Shown piece after piece: positions 16,381 to 26,841 of a stretch of 64,000 bases of DNA. This DNA is from Streptomyces sp. NBC_01264 (GTDB lineage Bacteria > Actinomycetota > Actinomycetes > Streptomycetales > Streptomycetaceae). The notes beneath the pieces are model-generated. The model was not told the origin of the DNA. It saw only the letters and a list, made by a program, of their open reading frames with translations, and made no database searches. Every line of letters begins with the position of its first letter. Position 1 is the stretch's first letter. Location of the stretch: positions 1,736,001 through 1,800,000 of the forward strand of contig NZ_JAPEOX010000001.1 of NCBI RefSeq assembly GCF_026340675.1, given 5' to 3'. The translations under genes and the position numbers were made by a program.

Positions 16381-18069
16381 CTAGCGGATGGCCGGGAGCT
16401 CGTCGATCGCCCGCTGGTCGGCGGCCGGGGCCGGCGCGATCAGCTTGGCGGCGACGGGGGCCGGAGCCACCGGGGTGGCGTGCGGGGCGCACGTCACGTC
16501 CTGGGCGTCCACCTTGCCGGTGAGCAGGTAGGTGTCCACGCGGGTGTTGATGCAGGGGTTCACCAGGTTGGTGACACCGTGCGAACCGGCGTCCTTCTCG
16601 GTGATCAGACGCGAGCCCGCGAGCCGCTTGTGCAGGGAGACCCCGCCCTTGTACGGCGTGGCGGCGTCGCGCTCGGACTGCACGATCAGCACCGGCGGCA
16701 GGCCGCGGTGGGCGCCGACCCCGACCTCGATCGCGTTGTGCTGCTTGGACTTCCAGGTGGCGCAGGGCAGGTTCATCCACGCGTTGGCCCAGGTCATGAA
16801 GGGGTACTGGGCGTGCAGCTTGGAGTTGTCCCGGTCCCACTTGGACCAGCTGGTGGGCCACTTGGCGTCGGCGCACTCCACCGCGGTGTAGACCGCGGTG
16901 CCGTTCTCCGCCGCGGCGTTGCCCTGGATGTCGCTCATGTCGGGCGCGATGGCGTCGATCAGCGCCTGCTCGTCCCCGGCCTCGTACGCCGCCCAGGTCT
17001 GGGCGACGGGCACCCAGGAGGAGTCGTAGTACGGGGCGCTCTGGAAGAAGCCGATGAGCTCCGCCGGGCCGACGATCCCGCCGAGCGGGTTGGCCTTGGC
17101 CTTGGCGCGCAGCTTCAGCCACTTGGCCTCGACCGCGGCGCGGGTGGTGCCCAGGTGGAAGGAGGCGTCGTTCTTGGCGACCCAGTCCTCCCAGTCGTTC
17201 CAGCGCATCTGGAAGGCGATGTCCTGGCCGAGGTTGGCCTCGTACCAGATGTTGTCGCGGGACGGGTCCACGACGCTGTCGACGATCATGCGGCGCACGT
17301 GCGTCGGGAACAGGGTCGCGTAGACCCCGCCGATGTAGGTGCCGTAGGAGACGCCGAGGAAGTTCAGCTTCTTCTCGCCGAGGGCGGCGCGGATGACGTC
17401 CAGGTCACGCGCGACGTTCGGCGTGGTCATGAACGGCAGCATCTCGCCGCTGCGCTCCTTGCAGCCGTCCGCGTACTCCTCGGCGAGCTTGCGCTGGGCG
17501 GCCTTGTCGGCCTTGCTGTCCGGCACCGGGTCGGCCTTGGGGGCCTTGACGTACTCCTGCGGGTCGATGCAGGAGATCGGCGCGGAGTGGCCGACGCCGC
17601 GCGGGTCGAAGCCCACAAAGTCGTACGCCTTGGCGGTGTTCACCCACAGCGGGCTGTTGGTGGTGGTGCGGCGCGGGAAGCGCATGCCGGAGCCGCCGGG
17701 GCCGCCCGGGTTGTAGACGAGCGCGCCCTGGCGCTCCTCCTTGGTGCCGGTGCTGACGGCGCGGTCGACCGCGAGGTCGATCGTCTTGCCGAAGGGCTTG
17801 CTGTAGTCGAGCGGGACCTTCACATAGCCGCACTGGATGGGCGCCGCGAAGCCCCAGTCGGGCGGGCAGTCCTTCCAGTCGATCCCGGCGCGCGCCGCGC
17901 GGGAGGCGGCGATCTGGGTGCCGATCGCCTCGGCGATCGGGGTGTCGCGGCCGTAGGACCCGCTCTCGAAGCTCTGCGAGGCCGACGCGGACGGGGCGAG
18001 CAGCAGGCCCGCCGCCAGCGTGCCGGTGATCAGAGTGGCGGCGCTCCCCAGCGCCGCGTTGCGTATCAC
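16381..18069 (-). CDS. secreted tripeptidyl aminopeptidase-like alpha/beta hydrolase
   Basis: 562 residues. A Sec-type signal peptide (hydrophobic core TLITGTLAAGLLLAPSASA) precedes an alpha/beta-hydrolase of the Streptomyces Tap/SlpD/SlpE type, which trims tripeptides from secreted proteins. Seen: NPGGPGGSG oxyanion block, DPRGVGHS, nucleophile serine in LGVSYGTYIG, acid in SERDAATP, histidine in AGSHGVTN, and the C-terminal Tap domain with paired cysteines. GTG start. No transmembrane anchor after the signal. Confidence 0.9.
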   Translation of the reverse strand: MIRNAALGSAATLITGTLAAGLLLAPSASASQSFESGSYGRDTPIAEAIGTQIAASRAARAGIDWKDCPPDWGFAAPIQCGYVKVPLDYSKPFGKTIDLAVDRAVSTGTKEERQGALVYNPGGPGGSGMRFPRRTTTNSPLWVNTAKAYDFVGFDPRGVGHSAPISCIDPQEYVKAPKADPVPDSKADKAAQRKLAEEYADGCKERSGEMLPFMTTPNVARDLDVIRAALGEKKLNFLGVSYGTYIGGVYATLFPTHVRRMIVDSVVDPSRDNIWYEANLGQDIAFQMRWNDWEDWVAKNDASFHLGTTRAAVEAKWLKLRAKAKANPLGGIVGPAELIGFFQSAPYYDSSWVPVAQTWAAYEAGDEQALIDAIAPDMSDIQGNAAAENGTAVYTAVECADAKWPTSWSKWDRDNSKLHAQYPFMTWANAWMNLPCATWKSKQHNAIEVGVGAHRGLPPVLIVQSERDAATPYKGGVSLHKRLAGSRLITEKDAGSHGVTNLVNPCINTRVDTYLLTGKVDAQDVTCAPHATPVAPAPVAAKLIAPAPAADQRAIDELPAIR

Positions 18070-18289
18070 GTGGTTGTTCCCCCTGCGTCATCTGCCGCCG
18101 TGGGCGGCGAGGTTCGTGCCGGTCCGGATGTGCGTCGGCATGTGCAGGGGATACTTCCGCCTGACCAGGAGCGGGCGACAGAGCGCGGGGCCGTTCTTTG
18201 CCAACCCGATATCCGGAAATGGGTGTACCGCTGAGCGGTGCCCGGTTCCTCCCGGGATCGCGGGCCGTCGGCCGGCGCCCGCCGCGGGG

Positions 18290-19119
18290 TCACCAACCGT
18301 AGGCCGCGCAGGCGGAGTCGAGCAGTTCGCGCAGCCGCAGCGCGTCCGGCGCCAGGGCCGTGACCAGGACGGCGGGGCCCGCCAGCGGGGTGACCGCGGC
18401 GAACTCCCCCAGCATCCCGGCCGGCGGCGGGGTCCTCGCGAACTCCGGGTCCACCACCAGCAGCTGGCCCAGCGCCCGGTGGCCCGCGAGTCCCGCCGGG
18501 CCGTCCCAGCCGCCGGGTGCGCTGGGTCCGCAGGCCAGCTCCTGGTCCAGCAGCGGTTTCCCGTCCCGGGTCACGGTGAGCCGGGCGCGCAGCAGGCCCG
18601 GCGCCTCCCCGCTACGGCCGAGCACCTGCTCCTCGCGCAGCAGGAGCCGGGCGGTCGGGGCGAGTTCGGCGCGGGTGCGGACCCGCAGGTCGCTGCCGCG
18701 CACCGAGACGAGGGGCTCCGGCAGCCAGCGCACCGCCGCTCCGTCCCCGAGCCGGAGCCGTACGTCGTACCGCGCGGGTTCCCCGTGCCGGCCGGGCAGC
18801 GCCAGGGTGGCCGCCGCCGAGCGGAGCACCAGCCGGGCGCCCGGCCCGGCGGTGGCCTCCACCCTGAGGTGGTCACCGCCCAGCGGGGCGCTCATGGCGC
18901 CGACCAGCATGACGCCCGCCTCGCCCGGCCCGCCCCGGGTGCGGCGCAGGGCGAGCGGTCCCTCCCCGGCCAGCAGCGGCAGGGCGGTGGAGCCCCGGCC
19001 GTCGGAGGCGGCGGCGATTCGGGCGGTGGCGCGCAGTCCGGCCGGAGCGGGGGCCGGGGGGCCGGCGGGGGCCCGGCCCGTCGCCGTGGGGGGCGCCGCC
19101 GCCGGGATCACCGTAGGGC

Positions 19120-19123
<4 letters not shown>
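18290..19123 (-). CDS. ureD: urease accessory protein UreD
   Basis: 277 residues. Scaffold of the UreDFG complex that inserts nickel into urease. The start has an Ala/Pro-rich leader, then [19 protein letters not shown], the GGDHL and [20 protein letters not shown] blocks typical of UreD. Last gene of the operon; its ATG overlaps the ureG stop (ATGA). Confidence 0.88.
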
Positions 19124-19815
<692 letters not shown>

Positions 19816-19872
19816 GGGGGTCTCCTTGTGCTGAAGCAGGGGGGTGCGGGGCCTGCGGGGGCCTCGCGGGGA

Positions 19873-20547
19873 TCAGGAGGCGAAGAGGCGTACCGGCCAG
19901 TCGGCATGGGCCTGCGCCGCGATGTCCAGCAGCGGCGAGGAGGCCGCGGGCAGGGTGTGCGTGCCTTCGGCGCCGGCCCGCAGCGCGGCCCGCTCCGCGT
20001 GCCGGGACACGGAGTCCAGCTCGGGGGCGAGCCCGGCCAGGACCCGGCTCGCCTCGAAGGGGTCCAGGCCGAGCAGCCGTACGGTGGCGGTGGCCGGCCC
20101 GCTCACGCTCTCGTACGCCGCCACGTGCGCGGCGTCCAGCGGCCGGAGTCCCGCCGACCGGGCGGTGACGCCGAGCACCACGGGCTGGTGCGCCCCGCGC
20201 GGGAACGCGGCGGCCAGCGCGTCCAGTTCCGCGCCGGGCCAGGTGGCGCGGGCGGCCCGCATCAGCTGGCGCCCGAGCCGCCGCCCGGCGGCGCGCAGCG
20301 CGGGCGACGGGGTCCGGGCGTCGGCGGCTTCGTCGAGGGCCGCCGGGTCGATCCCGAGGGCGGCCGCCGCGGCGAGGCCGGCCGCGACGAGCCCGGCGGT
20401 GTGCAGCCGGCCCCGGCAGAACTCCGCCAGGGTGTCGGCGTCGTGGATCCGGCCCGCCTTGCAGGCGGCTTCGGCCCCGCCGGAGTGGGCGTGGCCTCCG
20501 GCGGGAAAGCGGCCGTCGGCGAGGACGAGAAGGGTGGCGAGGCTCAT
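19873..20547 (-). CDS. ureF: urease accessory protein UreF
   Basis: 224 residues, all-helical. UreF acts with UreD and UreG in nickel insertion. Visible marks: DGRFPAGGHAHSGG near the start, QLMRAARATWPGAE, and the YESVSGPATATVRLLGLDPFEASRVL block. It lies between ureC (31 bases upstream) and ureG (57 bases downstream). Confidence 0.9.
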   Translation of the reverse strand: MSLATLLVLADGRFPAGGHAHSGGAEAACKAGRIHDADTLAEFCRGRLHTAGLVAAGLAAAAALGIDPAALDEAADARTPSPALRAAGRRLGRQLMRAARATWPGAELDALAAAFPRGAHQPVVLGVTARSAGLRPLDAAHVAAYESVSGPATATVRLLGLDPFEASRVLAGLAPELDSVSRHAERAALRAGAEGTHTLPAASSPLLDIAAQAHADWPVRLFAS

Positions 20548-20578
20548 CGGAAGGCCCCTCCCCTCAGAAGAGGCCCCA

Positions 20579-22300
20579 TCAGAAAAGGAAGTAGCGTTGG
20601 GCCATGGGGAGTTCCGCCGCCGGGGTCGGTTCCACGACCTCTCCGTCGATGGTGACGGTGAAGGTGTCGGCGTCGACTTCCACCCGCGGCATGGCGTCGT
20701 TGTTGCGCATGTCCGCCTTCGTCACCTTGCGGGTGCTCTCGATGGCGACGAACTCCTTGCCGAGCCCGAGGCGTTCGGGCAGTCCGTCGTCGAGGGCCGC
20801 CTGGGAGGTGAAGTTGACCGAGTTGAGCCCGGGGGCCCGCCCGTACGCCCCGAACATCGGGCGCGGCAGGACCGGCTGCGGGGTGGGGATGGAGGCGTTG
20901 GCATCGCCCATCTGCGCGTAGGCGATCTGGCCTCCCTTGATGACCAGTTCGGGCTTGACCCCGAAGAAGGCGGGCTTCCACAGCACCAGGTCGGCCAGCT
21001 TGCCGGTCTCGACGGAGCCGATCTCGCGGGCCAGGCCCTGGGCGACGGCGGGGTTGATCGTGTACTTGGCGACGTAGCGCCGGGCCCGGTGGTTGTCGGC
21101 GGGGCCGTCTCCGGGGAGGGAACCCCGGCGCTTCTTCATCACGTGGGCCGTCTGCCAGGTGCGCAGGACGACCTCGCCGACGCGGCCCATGGCCTGGGCG
21201 TCGGAGGAGATGATCGAGATGGCTCCGAGGTCGTGCAGGACGTCCTCGGCGGCGATGGTGGAGGGGCGGATCCGGGACTCGGCGAAGGCCAGGTCCTCGG
21301 GGACGGCCGGGTTGAGGTGGTGGCAGACCATCAGCATGTCGAGGTGTTCCTCGACGGTGTTGACGGTGTGCGGCCGGGTCGGATTCGTGGAGCTGGGCAG
21401 GATGTTCGGCTCGGAGACCACGGTGATGATGTCGGGGGCGTGCCCACCTCCGGCGCCTTCGGTGTGGTACGAGTGGATGGTGCGGCCGCCGATGGCGGCG
21501 AGGGTGTCGGCGACGAACCCGGCCTCGTTGAGGGTGTCGGTGTGGATGGCGGCCTGGGCGCCGGTCTCCTCGCAGACGGTGAGGCAGGCATCGATGACGG
21601 CGGGGGTGGATCCCCAGTCCTCGTGGAGCTTGAATCCGATTGCTCCGCCGCGCAGTTGGGAGTACATGCCCTCGCGGGACATGGTGTTGCCCTTGCCGAG
21701 CAGGCCGATGTTGACGGGGTGGGCCTCCAGCGCGGCGAACATCCGGGCCAGGTGCCAGGGCCCGGGGGTGACGGTGGTGGCCTTGGTGCCCTCGGCGGGG
21801 CCGGTGCCGCCGCCGACGAGGGTGGTGACGCCGGAGGCGAGGGCCTCGTCGATCACGGTCGGGGAGATGAAGTGCACGTGGGCGTCGACGGCTCCGGCAG
21901 TGAGGATCTTCCCGTTGCCGGCGATGATCTCGGTCTCGGGGCCGATCACCAGCGCCCGGTCGACGCCGTCCATGGTGTCGGGGTTGCCGGCCTTGCCGAT
22001 GCCGCAGATCCGGCCGTCGCGGATGCCCACGTCGGCCTTGACGATGCCCCAGTGGTCGAGGATCACCACTCCGGTGATGACGGTGTCGGCGGCCCCTTCG
22101 GCGCGGGTGGTGCGGGCCTGCCCCATGGATTCACGGATGACCTTGCCGCCGCCGAAGACGGCCTCGTCGCCGGCCCGGCCGGGGCCGCCGGCGAGGTCCT
22201 GCTCGATCTCGACGAAGAGGTCCGTGTCGGCGAGGCGGATGCGGTCGCCCGTGGTGGGCCCGAAGAGGTCGGCGTAGACCTGGCGCGATATCTCAGCCAT
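20579..22300 (-). CDS. ureC: urease alpha subunit
   Basis: 573 residues, full length. Catalytic subunit that hydrolyses urea to ammonia and carbamate at a two-nickel centre. Nickel and active-site motifs are intact: DAHVHFISP, the carbamylated lysine in [34 protein letters not shown], the flap MVCHHLN and [13 protein letters not shown]. The ATG overlaps the ureB stop by 8 bases. Confidence 0.97.
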   Translation of the reverse strand: MAEISRQVYADLFGPTTGDRIRLADTDLFVEIEQDLAGGPGRAGDEAVFGGGKVIRESMGQARTTRAEGAADTVITGVVILDHWGIVKADVGIRDGRICGIGKAGNPDTMDGVDRALVIGPETEIIAGNGKILTAGAVDAHVHFISPTVIDEALASGVTTLVGGGTGPAEGTKATTVTPGPWHLARMFAALEAHPVNIGLLGKGNTMSREGMYSQLRGGAIGFKLHEDWGSTPAVIDACLTVCEETGAQAAIHTDTLNEAGFVADTLAAIGGRTIHSYHTEGAGGGHAPDIITVVSEPNILPSSTNPTRPHTVNTVEEHLDMLMVCHHLNPAVPEDLAFAESRIRPSTIAAEDVLHDLGAISIISSDAQAMGRVGEVVLRTWQTAHVMKKRRGSLPGDGPADNHRARRYVAKYTINPAVAQGLAREIGSVETGKLADLVLWKPAFFGVKPELVIKGGQIAYAQMGDANASIPTPQPVLPRPMFGAYGRAPGLNSVNFTSQAALDDGLPERLGLGKEFVAIESTRKVTKADMRNNDAMPRVEVDADTFTVTIDGEVVEPTPAAELPMAQRYFLF

Positions 22301-22604
22301 CGAGCGGCCCTCCGGTCTCCCCGCGCAGTCCGGGCACGGTGCGCAGCCCGGCCAGCGGCACGAGGGCCACGGCGACCGGGATGCCCGGCTCGAAGCGGAC
22401 CGCGGTGCCGGCGGCGATGTCGAGGCGCAGTCCGCGGGCGGCCGTACGGTCGAAGTCGAGGCCGGGGTTGGCCTCGGCGAAGTGGTAGTGCGAGCCGACC
22501 TGGACGGGCCGGTCGGCGGCGTTGAGCACGGTGATTCGGGTGACGGGCCGGCCTTCGTTGAGGCGCACCGGGCCGTCCCCGTAGGCGATTTCGCCGGGGA
22601 TCAT
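22293..22604 (-). CDS. ureB: urease beta subunit
   Basis: 103 residues. Starts [11 protein letters not shown], then the conserved [28 protein letters not shown] block and GTAVRFEPG. Small structural subunit of urease. Begins 14 bases after ureA and overlaps ureC. Confidence 0.95.
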   Translation of the reverse strand: MIPGEIAYGDGPVRLNEGRPVTRITVLNAADRPVQVGSHYHFAEANPGLDFDRTAARGLRLDIAAGTAVRFEPGIPVAVALVPLAGLRTVPGLRGETGGPLDG

Positions 22605-22618
22605 GCGGGTACTCGCTC

Positions 22619-22933
22619 TCAGACGATGGGGTCGTGGACGGTGACGAGCTTGGTGCCGTCCGGGAAGGTCGCCTCGACCTGGACGTCGTGGATCATCTCG
22701 GGTATCCCCTCCATGACCTCCTCGCGGGAGAGCACGGTGCGCCCGGAGGCCATGAGCTCGGCCACCGTCCGCCCGTCGCGGGCCCCTTCGAGGATGTGTG
22801 CGGTGATCAGGGCTATCACCTCGGGATGGTTGAGGAGCACGCCCCGCGCCTTGCGTCTCTCGGCCACGTCGGCGGCCACGTGGATGAGCAGTCTCTCCTG
22901 CTCGTGGGGGGTCAGCTGCACAGCAATCACCAA
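22619..22933 (-). CDS. ureA: urease gamma subunit
   Basis: 104 residues. The [21 protein letters not shown] start and [13 protein letters not shown] block identify it. Two GTG starts are possible: at 22933 with GGAAG five bases upstream, or at 22924, closer to the usual family start. First gene of the ureABCFGD operon. Confidence 0.95.
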   Translation of the reverse strand: MVIAVQLTPHEQERLLIHVAADVAERRKARGVLLNHPEVIALITAHILEGARDGRTVAELMASGRTVLSREEVMEGIPEMIHDVQVEATFPDGTKLVTVHDPIV

Positions 22934-22979
22934 GCTTCCGGGACATGATCAACATTGCGCCGAGCCGACCTTACGGGCC

Positions 22980-22996
22980 GTCAACACTTTGTTGAC
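22980..22996. promoter_or_regulatory. candidate operator upstream of the urease operon
   Basis: Perfect inverted repeat GTCAAC-ACTTT-GTTGAC about 47 bp before ureA. It carries a TTGAC half on each strand, so it may be both a -35 element and a repressor site. It does not fit the GlnR box well. Confidence 0.45.
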
Positions 22997-23225
22997 CTGC
23001 GCATATCCGAGCCAACCGCGTCTTGCCCAACACAGGGAAAGGCTTTCCGTCCCGCCCACCGCCGCTTTGCCGGCGCATGGGTGACCATTGACGGAAGGAA
23101 CGTGGCCGCCACGCTAGGGGCCGTGTTTTTCCGCTGAGTTAACCCACGTTTCGAGCAGGTACCCGGTTCAACTCCGGGCGTCGCACAGCCCGGTTCCGTA
23201 TACGGAGCCGTCCACGAGGAGCAGC

Positions 23226-23615
23226 ATGTTCGCGAACCCCGTCCACCACATCACCTTCGACGCGCAGGAGCCGTACGCACTGGCCCGGTTCTGGTCCGAG
23301 GTCACCGGCTGGCCCATTCACCCGGACGACCTGGCGGATGACCCCGAGATCTCTCTGGTGCCGGGGCAGCCGGGGGTGACCGGACTGCTGTTCATCCGGG
23401 TACCGGAGGGCAAGTCCGCGAAGAACCGCGTCCACTTGGACATCCAGCCGACCAACGGCACGCGCGACGAGAACGTGGAGCGGCTGATCGCGCTCGGCGC
23501 GAAGCTCCAGGGCGACCACCGCAGGGAGGACGGCAGCGGCTGGGTCACTCTGACCGACCCGGAGGGCAACGAACTGTGCATAGAGCGCAGTGCGGCGGAG
23601 CGCGCCGGGGCCTGA
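23226..23615 (+). CDS. VOC/glyoxalase-like protein
   Basis: 129 residues with the vicinal-oxygen-chelate pattern: VHHITFDAQEPYALARFWSEVTGW at the start, the RVHLDIQPT strand in the middle and LTDPEGNELCIE at the end. The metal-site positions (H near the start, H in VHLDI, E near the end) are present. Substrate unknown. It is convergent with the ATPase gene behind it. Confidence 0.8.
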   Translation: MFANPVHHITFDAQEPYALARFWSEVTGWPIHPDDLADDPEISLVPGQPGVTGLLFIRVPEGKSAKNRVHLDIQPTNGTRDENVERLIALGAKLQGDHRREDGSGWVTLTDPEGNELCIERSAAERAGA

Positions 23616-23640
23616 TCCGGCGATCGCCGGAGCGGGTCGG

Positions 23641-24093
23641 TCAACAGCCCGCGCGCGTCCCCGCCGGGGCGCCGGCCCCCGCCCAGGGCAGGGCGATCCA
23701 CACGGTCTTGCCCCCGTCCTCGGTCGGGCTGACCGAGAGCCGGCCGCCCGCCTCCGCGGCGAGCCAGCGGATGATGACCATGCCCCGGCCGTTGTCCTGC
23801 TGGACGGCGGCCGGGAGCCGCTTGGGCCAGCGCGGGTGGCTGTCGGTGACCCCGATGCGCAGCCACTCCTCGCGCTCCAGGCGGATGTCCACGGTGAAGG
23901 TCGGTGACTGGCCGAAGGTGTGCTGCACGGAGTTGGTGGCCAGTTCCGAGACGATGAGCCGGATGCTGTCCGCGGCTTCGGTCTCCTCGGACAGTCCCCA
24001 CTCACCCAGCACCTCCGCGACGTAGCGGCGGGCGGCCGCGACCGAGGCGGGATCGCTCGGCAGAGTGACGGATGCTTCCAGGTGATCTGCCAT
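23641..24093 (-). CDS. ATP-binding protein, anti-sigma-factor-like (HATPase)
   Basis: 150 residues of the RsbW/SpoIIAB-type HATPase fold: IRLIVSELATNSVQHT (N box) and DNGRGMVII (G1 box). In Streptomyces such proteins lie beside XRE-DUF5753 and DUF397 genes, as here. ATG chosen with GGAAAGGGA upstream; a longer start at 24162 is possible but would lack a good site. Divergent from the XRE gene across 197 bp. Confidence 0.88.
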   Translation of the reverse strand: MADHLEASVTLPSDPASVAAARRYVAEVLGEWGLSEETEAADSIRLIVSELATNSVQHTFGQSPTFTVDIRLEREEWLRIGVTDSHPRWPKRLPAAVQQDNGRGMVIIRWLAAEAGGRLSVSPTEDGGKTVWIALPWAGAGAPAGTRAGC

Positions 24094-24189
24094 GGCGACG
24101 GTCCCTTTCCCACCGGGGCGAAGCCGCCCCGGATCTGTGCTGGACGCCAGAGTGCCACCCATCGTCCCGTCGTTTCCGCAGATCCCTCA

Positions 24190-24205
24190 AGATATGCATA
24201 TATCT
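24190..24205. promoter_or_regulatory. AT-rich inverted repeat, candidate operator
   Basis: AGATAT-GCAT-ATATCT, a perfect 6-bp inverted repeat in an AT-rich patch between the divergent ATPase and XRE genes; the surrounding DNA is mostly G/C. It is a reasonable site for the XRE protein or for a promoter. Confidence 0.4.
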
Positions 24206-24290
24206 GTCGCTCGATGCGGTGAACTCTGCTACGGAAGAGCGTATTTGGACGGCAGACTGGTGCGACCTGTGCCGGTGGAAGGAGGCGGGT

Positions 24291-25178
24291 GTGCAGCACG
24301 GTCCCGCAGTGCGTCGGCGCAAGCTCGGCGAGGAACTGCGTGCCCTTCGCGACCGGTCCGGACTCACCAGTGGTGAGGCGGCCCGGCTGGCGGGGTGGCA
24401 CCAGTCGAAGATCAGTCGTATCGAGACGGGGCGCAGCGGCGTCAAGGTGGAGGACATCCGGATCCTGCTCGACGTCTACGGGGAAGACGTGGTGAGCGCA
24501 CAGCAGCGCGCCCTACTGGAGGCCCTGTCGGCCTCGGCGGCGGGGCCCGCCCCGGACGCCGACACCGGGCGCGGGCGCCAGTGGTGGCACGACTACCAGG
24601 GGCTGCTGCCGCAGGAGTACCGGGACTTCATCAGCCTGGAGGCGGGCGCCCGCTCGGCCCGCACCGTCGAACTGTCGGTGGTGCCGGGGCTGCTGCAGAC
24701 CCCCGAGTACGCGCGCGCCGTGACCCGGGCCACGCTGGGCGGGCTGCCGGAGCCGAAGGTGGACGCGCTGGTCGACGTACGGCTGGCGCGTCAGTCCGTG
24801 CTGCGGGCCGATCCGCCGCTTGAGCTGAGCGCGGTGCTGGACGAGGCGGTGCTGCGGCGCACGATCGGCGGGGCGGGGGTGATGGAGGAACAGTTGAGGC
24901 ACCTGGTGCAGGTGGCGCGTTTGCCCCAAGTACGGCTTCAGGTACTGCCGTTCAGCGTGGGGGGACATCTCGGCCTGACAGGACCGTTCGTCATCTTCTC
25001 ATTTCCGAACATCGCCGATCTGGATGTGGTGGTACTCGACCATTTGACGAGTAGCCTCTATCTGGAGCGGAAGGAAGACCTTGAGGCGTACAGCGCCGCG
25101 TTCCGCACCATCCAGGCGCACGCCCTCCCGCCCCGCGATTCGTCGGATCTCATCAGCGCCCTCGCTGACGACGCGTAA
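24291..25178 (+). CDS. XRE-family regulator with DUF5753
   Basis: 295 residues. N-terminal helix-turn-helix at about residues 10-65 (RSGLTSGEAARLAGWHQSKISRIETGR), then the DUF5753 ligand/partner domain (VPGLLQTPEYARAV ... VLDEAVLRR ... LPFSVGGH). GTG start with a strong GGAAGGAGG upstream. It forms the well-known Streptomyces developmental-regulator trio with the DUF397 gene 12 bases downstream and the divergent ATPase (compare the whiJ and abaA loci). Confidence 0.92.
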   Translation: MQHGPAVRRRKLGEELRALRDRSGLTSGEAARLAGWHQSKISRIETGRSGVKVEDIRILLDVYGEDVVSAQQRALLEALSASAAGPAPDADTGRGRQWWHDYQGLLPQEYRDFISLEAGARSARTVELSVVPGLLQTPEYARAVTRATLGGLPEPKVDALVDVRLARQSVLRADPPLELSAVLDEAVLRRTIGGAGVMEEQLRHLVQVARLPQVRLQVLPFSVGGHLGLTGPFVIFSFPNIADLDVVVLDHLTSSLYLERKEDLEAYSAAFRTIQAHALPPRDSSDLISALADDA

Positions 25179-25190
25179 GGAGGCACCCCC

Positions 25191-25412
25191 GTGTCCGCAA
25201 CCCCCTTATCCACAGGCGGACTTCTGAACAGCGCGCGGTGGCGGCGAAGCAGCCGCAGCACCGGAATGAACAACTGTGTGGAAACGGCCGTCCTCAGCGG
25301 CGGCCTGCTCGCCGTCCGCGATTCCAAGCGGACGGACGGCCCGGCGGTGCTCTTCACCGGGCCGGCCTGGGACGGCTTCCTCGTCTCCGTCCGCGCGGAT
25401 CTCGGGACGTAG
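25191..25412 (+). CDS. DUF397 family protein
   Basis: 73 residues. RWRRSSRST ... NNCVETA, VRDSKRTDGP and WDGFLVSVRA are the DUF397 pattern. These small proteins are thought to work with the neighbouring XRE regulator. GTG start with AAGGAGG eight bases upstream. Confidence 0.92.
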   Translation: MSATPLSTGGLLNSARWRRSSRSTGMNNCVETAVLSGGLLAVRDSKRTDGPAVLFTGPAWDGFLVSVRADLGT

Positions 25413-25440
25413 GACGTAGGGACGCAAGACACGCAAGACC

Positions 25441-25476
25441 TGCACGACCTGCACGACCTGCACGACCTGCACGATG
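25441..25476. repeat. 9-bp tandem repeat
   Basis: TGCACGACC three times, then the variant TGCACGATG, between DUF397 and the convergent bioF stop. Similar degenerate units (GACGTAGG, ACGCAAGAC) precede it from 25403. Confidence 0.7.
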
Positions 25477-25508
25477 CGCAAGAACCCGAGCGCCCGTAAC
25501 GGCTCCGC

Positions 25509-26684
25509 TCAGCGGTCCGTGGCTCCGGCCGGAGCGGTCTGAAGGATCGTCTCCACCGCACGGCTGATCTCGACCCCCGTGAGATCCGCCCGCGCGGTCA
25601 GTCGCAGCCGGGAGATGCCGTCCGGCACCGACGGCGGCCGGAAGCACCCCACGGACAGACCTGCCCCGCGGCAGTCGGCGGCCCAGCGCAGTGCCGCCGA
25701 CGCCGACGGGGCCCGTACCGACACCACGGCCGCGTCCGGCCGGGCCGCGGTCAGGCCGGACGCGGTGAGCCGCCCGTACAGTTCGGCGGCCACCGCGCGG
25801 GCGCGGTCCGCGCGCTCCGGTTCCCGCTCCAGCAGGCGCAGGGCCGCCAGTGCGGCGCCGGTCGCGGCCGGGGCCAGCCCGGTGTCGAAGATGAAGGTCC
25901 GCGCCGTGTTGACCAGGTGCCGGATCACCTTCGCCGGGCCGAGCACCGCACCGCCCTGGCTGCCCAGGGACTTCGAGAGGGTCAGCGTCGCGACCACCCC
26001 GGGAGCCCCGGCGAGCCCGGCGGCGTGCAGCGCCCCCCGCCCGCCCTCGCCCAGTACCCCGAGGCCGTGCGCGTCGTCCACGAGCAGGGCCGCGCCCTCG
26101 GCCCGGCACGCCTCGGCGTGGGCCGCGAGCGGGGCGGCGTCCCCGTCGACGGAGAACACCGAGTCGGTGACCAGCAGCGCCCGGCCCTGGTGGGCGGCGA
26201 GGGTCTTGCGGGCGGCCTCCGGGTCGGAGTGCGGGACGACGGCGGTGTCGGCGCGCGAGAGCCGGCAGCCGTCCACGATCGAGGCGTGGTTGCCCGCGTC
26301 CGAGACCACCAGGGTGCCCCGGTCGCTGAGCGCGGTGACGGCGGCCAGGTTCGCCGCGTACCCGGAGGAGAGGACCAGCGCCGCCTCGAACCCGCAGAAG
26401 GCGGCGAGCTCCCGCTCCAGTTCGGCGTGCAGTTCGGTGGTGCCGGTGACCAGCCGCGATCCGGTGGCCCCCGCGCCCCAGCGCTCGGCGGCCTCGCGCG
26501 CCCCCCGTACGGTCTCCGGGTGCCGGGAGAGCCCGAGGTAGTCGTTGCTCGCCAGGTCCAGGAGCGGGGAGGCCGCCGGACGCGGACGCAGCGTCCGGAC
26601 GAGTCCGGCCTGCTCCCTGGCCCGCTCCGCGTCGTCGATCCAGGAGAAGACGTCCACGGGGGCGGGGGTGTGCTGGTGCGGCAT
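25509..26684 (-). CDS. bioF: 8-amino-7-oxononanoate synthase
   Basis: 391 residues. PLP enzyme that joins pimeloyl-thioester and L-alanine at the first step of the biotin ring pathway. Seen: [32 protein letters not shown], the [15 protein letters not shown] region and the PLP lysine in [14 protein letters not shown] chosen where the family begins. Divergent from bioB. Confidence 0.92.
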   Translation of the reverse strand: MPHQHTPAPVDVFSWIDDAERAREQAGLVRTLRPRPAASPLLDLASNDYLGLSRHPETVRGAREAAERWGAGATGSRLVTGTTELHAELERELAAFCGFEAALVLSSGYAANLAAVTALSDRGTLVVSDAGNHASIVDGCRLSRADTAVVPHSDPEAARKTLAAHQGRALLVTDSVFSVDGDAAPLAAHAEACRAEGAALLVDDAHGLGVLGEGGRGALHAAGLAGAPGVVATLTLSKSLGSQGGAVLGPAKVIRHLVNTARTFIFDTGLAPAATGAALAALRLLEREPERADRARAVAAELYGRLTASGLTAARPDAAVVSVRAPSASAALRWAADCRGAGLSVGCFRPPSVPDGISRLRLTARADLTGVEISRAVETILQTAPAGATDR

Positions 26685-26754
26685 CGACGGTCCTCGGGTT
26701 TTTGTCGGCAGTCCACAGACCTGCCCGACCCTAACCGCCCGTGACCCCTGCGTC

Positions 26755-26776
26755 AGGTGTGGCGATACACACACCT
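26755..26776. promoter_or_regulatory. candidate operator between bioF and bioB
   Basis: Inverted repeat AGGTGTG - 8 bases - CACACCT in the 157-bp divergent region. It does not resemble the BioQ site TGAAC/GTTCA. Confidence 0.35.
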
Positions 26777-26841
26777 TCTTCCGGCCATGTTGTTCGATCT
26801 CTCCTTGGCCGGGAGTGCCCGTGTGGGACAGGATCGGCATC

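Noticed and set aside
25403..25479. Possible CRISPR-like array
   Set aside because: Units are 9 bp and contiguous with no spacers.
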